Shown piece after piece: positions 54,932 to 64,000 of a DNA stretch of 64,000 bases. Below the pieces are notes generated by a model. The model did no database searches. It was not told where the DNA came from and was given only the letters and a program-made list of their open reading frames with translations. Where the stretch lies: assembly GCA_002422455.1 (NCBI GenBank), contig DIVK01000060.1:1237-65236 (forward strand), read 5' to 3'. The translations under genes were made by a program, and so were the position numbers. Within the stretch, counting starts at the first letter, position 1. The number at the start of each line of letters is the position of its first letter. The stretch is from Rhodoferax sp. UBA6134 (GTDB lineage: Bacteria; Pseudomonadota; Gammaproteobacteria; Burkholderiales; Burkholderiaceae_C).

Positions 54932-57900
54932 TCATACGGTTTCCAGCATCGGCGGCCCGAGGCTCCTGAGCACGTCCCGCACCATCTGCGCCCGGTCCTT
55001 GGCCTGCGGCAACTCGCGCTCGATGCGCAGCTTTTCATTGCCTGCCAGTTTGACGTGCTTGTTTTTCTGGATCATTGCAATGATCTTCATCGGGTCGATC
55101 GGCGGATTTTTCTTGAAGGTGATGATGATCACGCCTGGTGCGGCATCGACCTTGACCACGCCATAGGGTTTGGCCAATAGGCGCAGCCGGTGCATGTCGA
55201 TCAGGGTTTGCGCCTGGGCCGGCAGTTTGCCAAAGCGATCGACGATTTCTTCGAGCAGCGTGTCGACCTGGTCCGTACTTTTGGCGGTGGCGAGTTTTTT
55301 GTAGAACGACAGGCGCAAATGCACGTCACCGCAGTAGTCGTCGGGCAGCAGGGCGGGGGCGTGCAGGTTGATGTCGGTGCTCACGTTGAGCGGACTGAGC
55401 AGATCGGGTTCGATACCGGCCTTGAGACAGCGCACCGCCTCACTCAGCATCTCGTTGTAGAGCTGAAAGCCCACTTCGAGCATGTTGCCGCTCTGGTTTT
55501 CGCCCAGCACCTCGCCGGCACCCCGAATCTCCAGGTCGTGCATGGCGAGGTAAAAACCGCTGCCCAATTCTTCCATTTGCTGAATCGCGTCGAGTCGTTG
55601 GCTGGCCTGTTTGGTCAGCCCTTCCAGATCGGGCACCATCAGATAGGCATAAGCTTGGTGGTGGCTGCGGCCGACGCGGCCGCGCAACTGGTGCAACTGC
55701 GCCAGGCCAAACTTGTCGGCACGGCTCATGACGATGGTATTGGCGCTGGGAACGTCGATACCGGTCTCGATGATGGTGGAGCACAGCAGCAGGTTGAAGC
55801 GCTGCGCCACAAAGTCGCGCATCACGGCCTCCAACTGACGTTCGGGCATCTGTCCGTGGGCCACGGCGATGCGGGCTTCGGGCAGCAGTTCTTCCAGCCG
55901 GGCGCGCCGGTTCTCGATGGTGTCGACTTCGTTGTGCAAGAAGTACACCTGGCCGCCGCGTTTGAGTTCGCGCAGTACGGCCTCGCGGATGACGCCGTTG
56001 CCTTCGGTGCGGACAAAGGTTTTGATGGCCAGACGGCGTTGCGGCGCGGTGGCGATTACGCTCAGGTCGCGCAGGCCTTCGAGCGCCATGCCCAAGGTAC
56101 GGGGAATGGGGGTGGCGGTGAGCGTGAGCACGTCGACTTCGGCGCGTAGAGCCTTCATTTGCTCCTTGTGGCGCACGCCGAAGCGGTGCTCCTCGTCGAT
56201 GATGAGCAGGCCCAGATCCTTGAATTTGGTGGACTCGCTCAGCAGCTTGTGGGTGCCGACCACGATGTCGATGGTGCCGTCGGCCAGGCCCTTCATGGCG
56301 GCGGTGATTTCCTTGGCGGAGCGAAAGCGGCTCATTTCCGCCACTTTGACTGGCCATTTGCTGAAGCGGTCGACCAGCGTCTGGTAGTGCTGTTCGGCCA
56401 GCAGTGTGGTGGGTGCCAGAAACGCCACCTGTTTGCCGCCCGTGACGGCGATGAAGGCGGCGCGCAGCGCCACCTCGGTCTTGCCAAAACCGACATCGCC
56501 GCAAATCAGGCGGTCCATCGGGCGCGGGCTGATCATGTCCTGAATCACGGCGTGGATGGCGGCATTCTGGTCGGCCGTTTCCTCAAAGCCGAAGTCGTTG
56601 GCAAAGGTCTCGTAGTCGCCCGGCGAATAGCGAAAGGCGTGGCCTTCGCGCGCGGCGCGGCGGGCGTAGATGTTGAGCAGTTCAGCAGCGGCGTCACGCA
56701 CCTGTTCGGCGGCCTTGCGTTTGGCTTTTTCCCACACGCCGGAGCCCAGGCGGTGCAGCGGCGCTTCGTCGGCGCTGACGCCGGTGTAGCGGCTGATGAG
56801 TTGCAGCTGGCTGACCGGCACATACAGCGTGGCCTTGTCGGCGTATTCGAGGTGCAGGAACTCCTGCAGCTCGGGCTCGCCATTGGCTTGTCTGTTGCCC
56901 AGATCAAGGTGGATCAAGCCCCGGTAGCGGCCAATGCCGTGTGACGAATGGACCACGGGGTCGCCTACATTGAGCTCACTCAGGTCCTTGATCAGCGCTT
57001 CCACGTCGCTGATCTGCTCCTGTTTTTTACGGCGGCGGGTGGTGGGAGCGGCGGCAAAGAGCTCGGTTTCGGTCACGAAATCGATGCCTGCTGCCAGCCA
57101 GGAAAAGCCGGTGCTCAGGCTGGAGGTGGCAATGCCAACTTTCTCATCGCTGGCCTGGAATTCGGCGAGGGAATCGAAGGAGGGCGGGCTCAGGTGGCTG
57201 GCGTGCAGAAAGTCCAGCAGGCTGGTCTTGCGACCTTCGCTCTCGGCCAGCACCAGTATGCGCTGTTTCGTCTGGCGAATGTGCTCTTTCAGCCGTGTCA
57301 GCGGGTCGTCGGCACCGCGCACCGCGGTGAGGGGGGGAAGGGTGTCGAAGTCGGCATAGTCCGTTCGCCCTGAGCTTGTCGAAGGGCTTGCCGGAGCCTC
57401 GACCCCTTCGACAGTGCTCAGGACAGGCGGCTCAGCCCGAACGAATTTGATCGCCAACTGTGCATGCTGGTTGACCCGGGCATAAAACTGCTCAATGCCC
57501 AGGAACAGCGATTCTGGTGGCAGCACGGGCCGCTCGGGGTCGCCCTGCACCAGGCGATGGCGCTCTTTGGTGTCTTGCCAGAAATGCTGGAACGCGGGCT
57601 CTAGGTCGCCATGCAACACCACTGTCGCATCGGCGCCCAGGTAGTCAAACACGGTGGCGGTTTCTTCAAAGAACAGCGGCAGGTAGTACTCGATGCCGGC
57701 CGTGGCCACGCCATTGCCCATGTCTTTGTAGATGCGGCTTTTGGTCGGATCGCCTTCCAGAAACTCGCGCCAGCGGCTGCGAAAGCGCGCGCGCGCGTCG
57801 TCGTCCATCGGGAATTCGCGTCCCGGCAGCAGGCGCACCTCGGGTACCGGGTACAGGCTGCGCTGGCTGTCGGGATCGAAGGTGCGGATGCTGTCGATTT

Positions 57901-58471
57901 CGTCATCAAACAGGTCGACGCGATAGGGCATGGTGCTGCCCATGGGGAACAGGTCAATCAGCCCACCGCGCACTGCGTATTCACCGGGGCTGACCACTTG
58001 CGTCACGTGGCTGTAGCCGGCCAGGGTCAACTGGGCCTTGAGCCGGGCTTCGTCCAGTTTTTGCCTGACCTTGAAGTGAAAGGTGTAACCGGCCAGAAAA
58101 CCAGGCGGCGCCAGCCGGTATAGAGCAGTGGTGGCGGGTACGATGACGACGTCGGCGCCGGTTTCACGGTCGCGCTGGCTGATGCGCCAGAGCGTGGCCA
58201 GCCGCTCGCTGATCAGGTCCTGGTGCGGTGAAAACGTGTCGTAGGGCAGGGTTTCCCAGTCGGGAAACAGCGCACAGCGCAAGTCGGGGGCGAAGAAGGC
58301 AATTTCATCGAGCAGGCGCTGCGCATCCGTGGCGTCGGCGGTGACGATGGCTGTCAGCTTGTGGCTGGCCTTTTCACGCTGCCCCAGCCGGGCGAGCAGC
58401 AGCGCATCGGCGGAGCCTGTTGGTCGCGGCAGGGTATAGCGTTTGCCGGGGTGCAGTTTGGGTAAATCCAT
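54932..58471 (-). CDS. mfd: Transcription-repair coupling factor with an in-frame palindrome insertion
   Basis: 1179 residues. In order: UvrB-like damage-recognition region (FFAPDLRCALFPDWETLPYDTFSPHQDL), RNA-polymerase interaction domain (VGDPVVHSSHGIGRYRGLIHLDLG), RecG-like translocase with Walker A ICGDVGFGKTEVALRAAF, DEEH box LIIDEEHRFGVRHKE and motifs LTATPIPRTLGMAL and QLRGRVGRSHHQAYAYL, then the UvrA-masking C-terminus. Mfd removes stalled RNA polymerase and recruits UvrABC. Residues ~343-371 (VRAEPPVLSTVEG...STSSGRT) are translated from a dispersed palindromic repeat. Start 58471 (MDLPKLHPGKRYTLPRP) is family-like; the frame is open further upstream. Confidence 0.94.
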   Translation of the reverse strand: MDLPKLHPGKRYTLPRPTGSADALLLARLGQREKASHKLTAIVTADATDAQRLLDEIAFFAPDLRCALFPDWETLPYDTFSPHQDLISERLATLWRISQRDRETGADVVIVPATTALYRLAPPGFLAGYTFHFKVRQKLDEARLKAQLTLAGYSHVTQVVSPGEYAVRGGLIDLFPMGSTMPYRVDLFDDEIDSIRTFDPDSQRSLYPVPEVRLLPGREFPMDDDARARFRSRWREFLEGDPTKSRIYKDMGNGVATAGIEYYLPLFFEETATVFDYLGADATVVLHGDLEPAFQHFWQDTKERHRLVQGDPERPVLPPESLFLGIEQFYARVNQHAQLAIKFVRAEPPVLSTVEGVEAPASPSTSSGRTDYADFDTLPPLTAVRGADDPLTRLKEHIRQTKQRILVLAESEGRKTSLLDFLHASHLSPPSFDSLAEFQASDEKVGIATSSLSTGFSWLAAGIDFVTETELFAAAPTTRRRKKQEQISDVEALIKDLSELNVGDPVVHSSHGIGRYRGLIHLDLGNRQANGEPELQEFLHLEYADKATLYVPVSQLQLISRYTGVSADEAPLHRLGSGVWEKAKRKAAEQVRDAAAELLNIYARRAAREGHAFRYSPGDYETFANDFGFEETADQNAAIHAVIQDMISPRPMDRLICGDVGFGKTEVALRAAFIAVTGGKQVAFLAPTTLLAEQHYQTLVDRFSKWPVKVAEMSRFRSAKEITAAMKGLADGTIDIVVGTHKLLSESTKFKDLGLLIIDEEHRFGVRHKEQMKALRAEVDVLTLTATPIPRTLGMALEGLRDLSVIATAPQRRLAIKTFVRTEGNGVIREAVLRELKRGGQVYFLHNEVDTIENRRARLEELLPEARIAVAHGQMPERQLEAVMRDFVAQRFNLLLCSTIIETGIDVPSANTIVMSRADKFGLAQLHQLRGRVGRSHHQAYAYLMVPDLEGLTKQASQRLDAIQQMEELGSGFYLAMHDLEIRGAGEVLGENQSGNMLEVGFQLYNEMLSEAVRCLKAGIEPDLLSPLNVSTDINLHAPALLPDDYCGDVHLRLSFYKKLATAKSTDQVDTLLEEIVDRFGKLPAQAQTLIDMHRLRLLAKPYGVVKVDAAPGVIIITFKKNPPIDPMKIIAMIQKNKHVKLAGNEKLRIERELPQAKDRAQMVRDVLRSLGPPMLETV
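57361..57444. repeat. Palindromic repeat, member 6, in frame inside mfd
   Basis: An 84-nt element: CCGTTCGCCCTGAGCTTGTCGAAGGG at the left, and a right arm CCCTTCGACAGTGCTCAGG...GGCTCAGCCCGAACGA with a short internal insertion. Multiple of three and open in the mfd frame, adding 28 residues. Confidence 0.87.
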
Positions 58472-58527
58472 GAATCGCCTGGTAAACAACGCATGCGGGT
58501 GCGTTGAGTTTGAACATACAAATACAA

Positions 58528-58557
58528 AACACCCCACGCGGTGAGGCGGGGGGTGTT
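58528..58557. other. Hairpin in the mfd-ispD divergent gap
   Basis: AACACCCC and GGGGTGTT are perfect 8-bp arms around a GC-rich centre. The right arm overlaps the -35 of the ispD promoter, so it could be an operator or a barrier between the divergent units. Confidence 0.4.
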
Positions 58558-58584
58558 GGACGGTCGTTGCAGCCATTTTAGAAT
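58556..58584 (+). promoter_or_regulatory. Sigma70 promoter for ispD
   Basis: TTGGAC (58556-58561), 17-bp spacer, TAGAAT (58579-58584). The predicted transcript start is only about six bases before the ispD ATG (58597), and no ribosome binding site is present, which suggests a leaderless or nearly leaderless mRNA. Confidence 0.6.
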
Positions 58585-58596
58585 GGGGCCACACCC

Positions 58597-59373
58597 ATGA
58601 TTGACCTGTTCCAACAAAATTCCGCCACCGGGATCCCTGACGATGCCCGTTTCTGGGCCTTGATTCCTTGCGCCGGCACCGGCGCACGTTCGGGCGCGCA
58701 CGGTCCCAAACAGTATCAGTTGCTGGCCGGCCAGCCCATGGTGCTGCACACGCTGGCCGCCTTTGCCGGTGTCGCCCGGATTACCCGCACCGCCGTCGTG
58801 GTGGCCGCTGGTGATGATTTTTTCGAAGCCCGAAATGCAGCGTGTTTGGTAGCTTCGTGCGGTGGAGCTACGAGGGCTGCCAGCGTTTTCAATGGCCTTG
58901 AATTTTTGCTGCAACAGGGAGCCATGCCGCAGGATTGGGTCCTGGTACATGACGCGGCACGTTGTCTGGTCACGCCCGGCCAGATTGACGCCCTGATCGA
59001 TGCCTGCGTGGCGGACGACGTTGGGGGGCTGCTGGCCCACAAACTGCCCGACACGCTGAAAAGCGAAGCCGGGGGCCGGGTGGCGGCTACCCTGGATCGC
59101 TGCGACAAATGGCTGGCCCAGACGCCGCAGATGTTTCGCATTGGCAGGCTGATGGACGCCTTGCAGCAAGCGGGGGGCAAGGTAACGGATGAGTCGAGTG
59201 CGATGGAGGCCATGGGTTTGCATCCTCTGCTGGTGCCGGGCAGCGCGCAGAATTTCAAGGTGACCTACCCCGAAGATTTTGCGCTGGCCGATGCGCTGTT
59301 GAACGCACGCTCCGGCGGTTCATTTCCGGCCTTAAGCTCGCATGACAGCCCTGGAAAAACACAGGGTTTTTAA
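58597..59373 (+). CDS. ispD: 2-C-methyl-D-erythritol 4-phosphate cytidylyltransferase
   Basis: 258 residues. The nucleotide-binding loop [23 protein letters not shown] is complete; further motifs are [24 protein letters not shown] and [11 protein letters not shown], with [15 protein letters not shown] at the end. It makes CDP-methylerythritol in the MEP isoprenoid pathway. It lies divergent from mfd and 17 bp upstream of ispF. Confidence 0.94.
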   Translation: MIDLFQQNSATGIPDDARFWALIPCAGTGARSGAHGPKQYQLLAGQPMVLHTLAAFAGVARITRTAVVVAAGDDFFEARNAACLVASCGGATRAASVFNGLEFLLQQGAMPQDWVLVHDAARCLVTPGQIDALIDACVADDVGGLLAHKLPDTLKSEAGGRVAATLDRCDKWLAQTPQMFRIGRLMDALQQAGGKVTDESSAMEAMGLHPLLVPGSAQNFKVTYPEDFALADALLNARSGGSFPALSSHDSPGKTQGF

Positions 59374-59390
59374 CAAAAAAGGCGAATGAA

Positions 59391-59888
59391 ATGAATTTCA
59401 GAATCGGTGAAGGCTGGGACGTGCATGCCCTGGTGGCCGGGCGAAAGCTCATCATCGGGGGCGTGGAAGTTCCCTTTCATTTGGGGCTGCTCGGTCATTC
59501 CGATGCTGACGTGCTGCTGCACGCCATCACCGACGCCTTGCTGGGCGCTGCCGCGCTGGGCGATATCGGCACACATTTTCCGGACAACGACACACGCTTC
59601 GCGGACGCAGATTCGCTGCTGCTGTTGAGCGAGGCGGCCCGCCGTGTGCGGGAAAAAGGTTTTGAAATCGGCAACGTGGACAGCACCGTGATCGCGCAGG
59701 CGCCCAAACTGATGCCCTTCATCCCGGTCATGCGCGAGCGGATCGCGCTGGCGCTGACGCTGCCGGTGGAACAGGTCAACGTCAAGGCCAAAACGGCAGA
59801 AAAAATGGGCCCGGTCGGTCTGGGCCAGGCGATGCAGGCCCGGGCAGTGGTATTGCTGTGTCACGCGCCAATCCGTACGCTGTCATAA
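59391..59888 (+). CDS. ispF: 2-C-methyl-D-erythritol 2,4-cyclodiphosphate synthase
   Basis: 165 residues. Metal ligands in [10 protein letters not shown] (Asp and His) and [35 protein letters not shown], then [25 protein letters not shown]. It follows IspE in the MEP pathway; ispE itself is not in the window. Co-transcribed with ispD. Confidence 0.95.
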   Translation: MNFRIGEGWDVHALVAGRKLIIGGVEVPFHLGLLGHSDADVLLHAITDALLGAAALGDIGTHFPDNDTRFADADSLLLLSEAARRVREKGFEIGNVDSTVIAQAPKLMPFIPVMRERIALALTLPVEQVNVKAKTAEKMGPVGLGQAMQARAVVLLCHAPIRTLS

Positions 59889-59889
59889 T

Positions 59890-59941
59890 GCAGACATAAA
59901 AAATCCGGGGTCGGTCGGAGCCGCGGTTTTTGCATGTCTGC
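59890..59941 (+). terminator. Hairpin after ispF
   Basis: GCAGACAT and ATGTCTGC form the outer stem, with AAAAA...CCG/CGGTTTTT pairing inside. It is just after the ispF stop codon and probably ends the ispDF transcript. No further feature is seen to 60056. Confidence 0.55.
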
Positions 59942-60056
59942 GCCGCGCAATCATCGGGGTACAGAGCAGATTCCCGCTTCCGGTTCACCTCATACATCGT
60001 TGGAATACCGAGGATTTCATCCATTCCGGGATCCTTGGTCAAATTGAGTTCTTCGC

Positions 60057-61751
60057 ATGCGCACCAATCTGCCTGTTACCCAGCATGAATACCCCTTTCC
60101 ATCGGGCCGGATGGTGGTTTCAACCACTGACCTGAAGGGGCGCATCACGCACTGCAACGAGGTTTTCATTGAGCTCAGCGGCTATACCAAGGAAGAGTTG
60201 CTGGGTCAGCCGCACAATCTGGTGCGCCACCCTGACGTGCCCGAGGAGGCTTTTCGTGACCTGTGGGACACCCTGGAGCAGGGAATGCCCTGGACCGGGG
60301 TGGTGAAAAACCGCCGCAAGAATGGCGATCACTATTGGGTGGTGGCCAACGTCACGCCGGTGATGGAGGGTGACCGACCGGTGGCCTATCTGTCGGTGCG
60401 TACCGAGCCCACCCGTGAGCAGATTCAGACCTTCGAGGGCTTGTTTGCGCTCATGCGCGCTGAACAACAGGCCGGCAAACTGGTACATCGCCTGCACCAC
60501 GGTGCGTTGCACAAGCATACCTTGCGCGGGCGCATCGGCCGTGCATTGAGTCTGGGCGTCGATGCCCGGATCACCGCATTGGTCATGCTGATCGGTGGCG
60601 TGGGGACGGCGGCAGGCATCCTGGCCGCCGGTGGATTGGCGGCGGTGTCGGGTACTGCTTTGGTCAGCGCGTTGGCGCTTGTGATGGGCGCGAGCCTGCT
60701 CGGTGCCTGGCGTCTGCGCGCCATGACGACCCAGCCGCTGCAGCACTTGCTGAATTTTGCCAACCGCATGGCGGCGGGTGATTTGACCAAGGTTCTTGAC
60801 GGCCAGCACGGCGGGGTGATGGGCCGTCTGGAGCGTGCGCTCAACCAGCTCAATGTGAATATCCGCTCCATTGTGAGTGATGCCCGCACCGAAGTGGTTC
60901 GCATGGGGGGCGCGACGGGCAACATTGCAGAAGGCAGTGGCGACTTGTCGGCACGCACCGATGCGCAGGCAGCCAGTCTGGAGCAGACTGCGGCTTCCAT
61001 CGAGCAGATCACCGGCAATGTGCAGCAGACCGCCGAGGCGGCCCGGCAGGCGGCCCAGCTCGCCGCGCAATCGGCCCAGGTGACTGAGCGCAGTGGCCAG
61101 GCTGTGCAGGCGGTGACGCAGACCATGCAGGCCATCAATGAATCATCGAGCCGCATTGGCGAAATCATCCAGGTGATTGACGGCATTGCCTTTCAGACCA
61201 ACATCCTGGCGCTCAATGCGGCAGTGGAAGCGGCACGTGCGGGCGAGCAGGGGCGCGGCTTTGCGGTGGTGGCCAGCGAGGTGCGCAGCCTGGCCGGACG
61301 TTCGGCGGCTGCAGCCAAAGAAATCAAGCAGCTGATCCAGGATTCGGCTGACAAGGTGGAGGCGGGCACCCGTCTGACTGACGACGCACGTGCCACGATG
61401 GAAGGAGCGGTGGATACAGCGCGCAAGGTTAGTTCCCTCATTGCAGGAATCCATACCACCACCACCGAGCAAAGTGGCGGTATCACGCAGATCAATGAGG
61501 CGCTGGCGCACCTCGATACCCTGACGCAGCAAAACTCCGCACTGGTGCATGATCTGGCCCACTCGGCCACGGCGCTGGACCTTCAATCTCGCGCTGTGGC
61601 GGATTCAATGCGCGTCTTCCGTCTGAGCCAGACTGATGCGGTAGACAGCCTCGACGCTGTGGCGCTGCGCCGCCAGATGAAACGAGCGAGCCCGGTGGCC
61701 GCAGCCGTGACGCCGACGATCGGGAGAAAACCATTGCGATTGCCGGCGTGA
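60057..61751 (+). CDS. Methyl-accepting chemotaxis protein with N-terminal PAS domain (Aer-like)
   Basis: 564 residues. The PAS domain (about 10-125) is [55 protein letters not shown], close to the FAD-binding PAS of the redox/oxygen sensor Aer. A short hydrophobic double segment (about 178-225) follows with no periplasmic domain, then HAMP and the signalling hairpin tip [51 protein letters not shown]. It likely reports cytoplasmic energy or redox state to the flagellar motor via CheA/CheW. No other chemotaxis genes are near. Confidence 0.9.
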   Translation: MRTNLPVTQHEYPFPSGRMVVSTTDLKGRITHCNEVFIELSGYTKEELLGQPHNLVRHPDVPEEAFRDLWDTLEQGMPWTGVVKNRRKNGDHYWVVANVTPVMEGDRPVAYLSVRTEPTREQIQTFEGLFALMRAEQQAGKLVHRLHHGALHKHTLRGRIGRALSLGVDARITALVMLIGGVGTAAGILAAGGLAAVSGTALVSALALVMGASLLGAWRLRAMTTQPLQHLLNFANRMAAGDLTKVLDGQHGGVMGRLERALNQLNVNIRSIVSDARTEVVRMGGATGNIAEGSGDLSARTDAQAASLEQTAASIEQITGNVQQTAEAARQAAQLAAQSAQVTERSGQAVQAVTQTMQAINESSSRIGEIIQVIDGIAFQTNILALNAAVEAARAGEQGRGFAVVASEVRSLAGRSAAAAKEIKQLIQDSADKVEAGTRLTDDARATMEGAVDTARKVSSLIAGIHTTTTEQSGGITQINEALAHLDTLTQQNSALVHDLAHSATALDLQSRAVADSMRVFRLSQTDAVDSLDAVALRRQMKRASPVAAAVTPTIGRKPLRLPA

Positions 61752-61807
61752 GTGAAGTACCGCTGGTTGCGGGCTCGCTGGCGTGAAGCGTTTTTGCTGG
61801 AATCCAT

Positions 61808-62842
61808 TTGAAACATCCTGTGACCGACCTGCAACTCCCGCTGGGTTTTGATGCCGTTGACTTGCCTGCTGCGCGGGAGGTACGGTCCAAAACCCGAGCC
61901 AGACCGCGACGGGTTTTGGCGCCAGAGTCCGATGCCGTCCGGGATGTTGAAGCCATGGCGGCCCTGCTCGCGTGCCATCCCGACTATCGGGTTCTGCGCC
62001 GCCTGGTTCCCGTGCGGCATTTTGAACGCATGCCGCAGGGGCCGGTCATGCGGGTTCTGCTGCTCGATACGGAGACCACCGGCCTGGATCATGTCCGCGA
62101 CAGCATCATTGAGCTGGCCATGTTGCGGGTTGATGTCGATACCGCGACGGGCTTGCCGGTGGGCGAGGTCGCGGTCTTCGATGGCCTCGAAGACCCCGGC
62201 GTGCCCATTTCCAGTGAAATTCAGGCCATAACCGGCATTTCCAGCGCGATGGTTCAGGGGCAGCGCCTGGACGAGGTGCGCATTGCCGCCATGCTGGAAG
62301 ACGTTGCGCTGGTGATTGCCCATAACGCCGGCTTTGACCGTCCTTTTTGCGAAGCGCGGGTACCGGCGTTTGCGCAATTGCCCTGGGGCTGTTCATTCGC
62401 CGATATTGACTGGAAGCGGGAGGGTCACGGCTCTTCCAAACTGGAATACCTGGCCATGGAGAAGGGCTGGTTTTATGAGGCCCACCGCGCCGAGGTGGAC
62501 TGCCACGCACTGCTGGCCGTGTTGGGCGAGGCCTTGCCCATCTCCAGCCAGAGCGGGCTGGCAAAAATCATCGCGGCCAGCAGCCAGCCCAGCTACCGGT
62601 TGCAGGCAAGCGGTGCGCCTTTTGAAGCCAAGGATCTGCTCAAGGCCCGGGCGTACCGCTGGAATGCGGAACAAAAAGTGTGGCACACCCGACTGGCAGA
62701 TGAAATTCAATTGGCAGCGGAATTTGAATGGCTCAAACAGGCCGTCTACGCTGGTCGCCCGGCCCGTGTTCAACTGGAAAAACTGGATGCCGGTGTGAAG
62801 TACTCAAACCGCATCGGGGAATTGTCGATTCGCCAGATTTGA
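61808..62842 (+). CDS. DEDDh 3'-5' exonuclease (DnaQ-like)
   Basis: About 344 residues. The exonuclease fold (about 80-240) shows motif I LLLDTETTGLD, motif II IAHNAGFDRPF and motif III HRAEVDCHALL. An N-terminal ~75-residue extension and a C-terminal ~80-residue domain (EAKDLLKARAYRWNAEQKVWHTRLADEIQLAAEFEWLKQ) are not part of the classical epsilon subunit; this architecture recurs in betaproteobacterial 'exonuclease' proteins of unknown role. Start is TTG 61808 (MKHPVTDLQ), or GTG 61820; no ATG fits before the conserved part. Confidence 0.83.
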   Translation: MKHPVTDLQLPLGFDAVDLPAAREVRSKTRARPRRVLAPESDAVRDVEAMAALLACHPDYRVLRRLVPVRHFERMPQGPVMRVLLLDTETTGLDHVRDSIIELAMLRVDVDTATGLPVGEVAVFDGLEDPGVPISSEIQAITGISSAMVQGQRLDEVRIAAMLEDVALVIAHNAGFDRPFCEARVPAFAQLPWGCSFADIDWKREGHGSSKLEYLAMEKGWFYEAHRAEVDCHALLAVLGEALPISSQSGLAKIIAASSQPSYRLQASGAPFEAKDLLKARAYRWNAEQKVWHTRLADEIQLAAEFEWLKQAVYAGRPARVQLEKLDAGVKYSNRIGELSIRQI

Positions 62843-62968
62843 CGGACGGGCGGGTTAGAATTCCAGTCGTGCATGCCGTTGCGGCTTGCGGTTTTCTGTT
62901 CTCCCTGGGCTTGCTTGGGCCGTCGGCCAAGAGGTTCACCAGGCAGGCTGAAGCGCCCAAGGATGTTG

Positions 62969-64000
62969 ATGAAACGTGTTGATGACTTCCGTCTGAAGTT
63001 CGGGAAAAAAGAATTGGTGCCGATCATCGTCGGCGGCATGGGGGTTGATATTTCAACGGCCGAACTGGCGCTTGAAACGGCCCGGCTCGGTGGCATTGGC
63101 CATATTTCCGATGCCATGGTGCCCGATGTTTCCGATAAACGTTTTGACACCAGCTTCGTCAAGGACAAAACCCGGTTCTACAAGTACAACATCGACAACG
63201 CCGACAAGTCCAGCATCAAGTTCGACCTGGGCGCGCTGGCCGACGCCACGCGGCGGCATGTCGGCGCCACCATGCAGGCCAAGCGTGGTGAGGGCCTGGT
63301 GTTCGTCAACTGCATGGAAAAGCTGACCATGAACGCGCCGCGCGAGACGCTGCAGGTGCGCATGGCGTCTGCGCTGGACGCCGGCATTGACGGCATCACC
63401 TTGAGTGCGGGCCTGCATTTGGGCTCGTTTGGACTGATTGCAGACCATCCCCGCTTCCGCGATGCCAGGCTGGGCATCATCGTGTCGTCGGTGCGGGCCC
63501 TGCAATTGTTTCTGCGCAAGAACGCAAGACTGGATCGCCTGCCCGATTTCGTGATCGTGGAGGGTCCGCTTGCCGGGGGGCATCTGGGTTTCGGCATGGA
63601 CTGGGCGCAGTACGACCTGGCCACCATCATCGCCGAAATTGTGCAATACCTGAAAACCGAACAACTTGCCATTCCGGTCATTGCGGCGGGCGGCATCTTC
63701 ACCGGCAGTGATGCCGTGTCGTTTCTGGAGCAGGGAGCAGCAGCGGTGCAAGTCGCAACGCGGTTTACCGTGGCCAATGAATGTGGCTTGCCCGACAAGG
63801 TCAAGCAGGAGTATTTCAGGGCGAGCGAAGACGACATCATCGTCAACACCATTTCGCCGACCGGCTACCCGATGCGCATGCTCAGGAACACGCCAGCCAT
63901 TGGTTCCGGCATTCGCCCGGGATGTGAATCCTATGGCTATCTGCTTGACGGCAATGGCAACTGCGCCTACATCACGGCCTATAACCGCGAAGTGGCCCTG
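62969..64000 (+). CDS. Nitronate monooxygenase / NAD(P)H-dependent flavin oxidoreductase, 3' end outside window
   Basis: The first ~344 residues are seen. A TIM-barrel FMN enzyme: VPIIVGGMGVDISTAELALETARLGGIGHIS at the N-terminus, DFVIVEGPLAGGHLGFG (phosphate/His region), IPVIAAGGIFTGSDAVSFLEQGAAAVQVATRF (FMN phosphate loop). The family oxidises nitronates or reduces quinones or enoyl-ACP (FabK-like); which applies is not decidable. ATG at 62969 is favoured by AAGGA six bases before; ATG 62963 is two codons earlier. No stop is reached by the right edge. Confidence 0.85.
   Translation, partial: MKRVDDFRLKFGKKELVPIIVGGMGVDISTAELALETARLGGIGHISDAMVPDVSDKRFDTSFVKDKTRFYKYNIDNADKSSIKFDLGALADATRRHVGATMQAKRGEGLVFVNCMEKLTMNAPRETLQVRMASALDAGIDGITLSAGLHLGSFGLIADHPRFRDARLGIIVSSVRALQLFLRKNARLDRLPDFVIVEGPLAGGHLGFGMDWAQYDLATIIAEIVQYLKTEQLAIPVIAAGGIFTGSDAVSFLEQGAAAVQVATRFTVANECGLPDKVKQEYFRASEDDIIVNTISPTGYPMRMLRNTPAIGSGIRPGCESYGYLLDGNGNCAYITAYNREVAL

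Noticed and set aside
58840..58880. TAGCTTCGTGCGGTGGAGCTACGA in ispD as another inserted repeat
   Set aside because: The encoded residues [10 protein letters not shown] are conserved IspD sequence, so the inverted repeat is incidental.

Overview
The window looks like a piece of the chromosome of a betaproteobacterium of the order Burkholderiales, most probably family Comamonadaceae (Rhodoferax/Polaromonas-like). The grounds are the high GC, the protein sequences (NarGHJI with a trailing PpiC, BktB-type thiolase, the small MAKGQQ protein, ispD-ispF beside mfd), and the dispersed palindrome built on TTCGACAAGCTCAGCCCGAACGG, which is typical of that family. Genus-level placement is inference from memory, not from a search.

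Layout. (1) 1-2.6 kb is a scarred accessory patch: a molybdopterin oxidoreductase running off the left edge, a slipin gene whose 5' end was replaced by the end of an IS3-like element, a beheaded HicA-type toxin, one CRISPR-like repeat with one spacer-sized unit, and the last ~100 codons of a type III restriction (Res) subunit. (2) 2.6-5.6 kb: adenosylcobalamin-dependent ribonucleotide reductase. (3) 5.8-20.9 kb, minus strand: a complete respiratory nitrate-reduction block in the transcription order narX-narL-narK1-narK2-narG-narH-narJ-narI-ppiC-nnrS. NarX/NarL sense nitrate, two different NarK porters import nitrate and export nitrite, NarGHI reduces nitrate at the membrane, NarJ and PpiC assist assembly, NnrS belongs to NO/nitrosative stress handling. 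The block is peppered with palindromic repeats, two of which sit in frame inside narG. (4) 20.9-27.5 kb: BktB thiolase, an SDR, fumarase C, an RluA-type pseudouridine synthase, a PAS-PAS-kinase-receiver hybrid and a 49-aa basic protein. (5) 27.8-31.0 kb: GNAT acetyltransferase, DUF808 membrane protein, degenerate HD-GYP protein, eRF1-domain-3-like protein. (6) 31.2-40.5 kb, plus strand: a metal-efflux island with a His-rich CzcI-like protein, two polyprenol-linked glycosyltransferases (ArnC/GtrB-like and ArnT/PMT-like), a second CzcI-like protein, then czcB-czcA-DUF3240-czcC in tight overlap.

(7) 40.8-42.2 kb: isocitrate lyase with twin palindromic operators upstream. (8) 42.3-50.4 kb: the classic translation cluster thrS-infC-rpmI-rplT-pheS-pheT-ihfA-merR-type regulator-tRNA-Pro(GGG); infC appears to start at ATC. 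(9) 50.5-54.9 kb: DUF2889 protein, MAPEG protein, a complete IS630-family element inserted at the MAPEG stop codon, a hypothetical membrane protein, an NlpC/P60 hydrolase and serB. (10) 54.9-64 kb: mfd (again with an in-frame palindrome), divergent ispD-ispF, a PAS-containing chemotaxis receptor, a DEDDh exonuclease, and a nitronate monooxygenase-like gene cut by the right edge.

The organism implied is a facultative anaerobe able to respire nitrate, grow on acetate or fatty acids through the glyoxylate shunt, make DNA precursors without oxygen, and pump out divalent metals. No intact new defence system is seen. The most unusual signals are the coding-compatible palindromes in narG and mfd, the composite recombination scar at 1.2-2.6 kb, and the coupling of surface-glycosylation enzymes with a metal-efflux operon.
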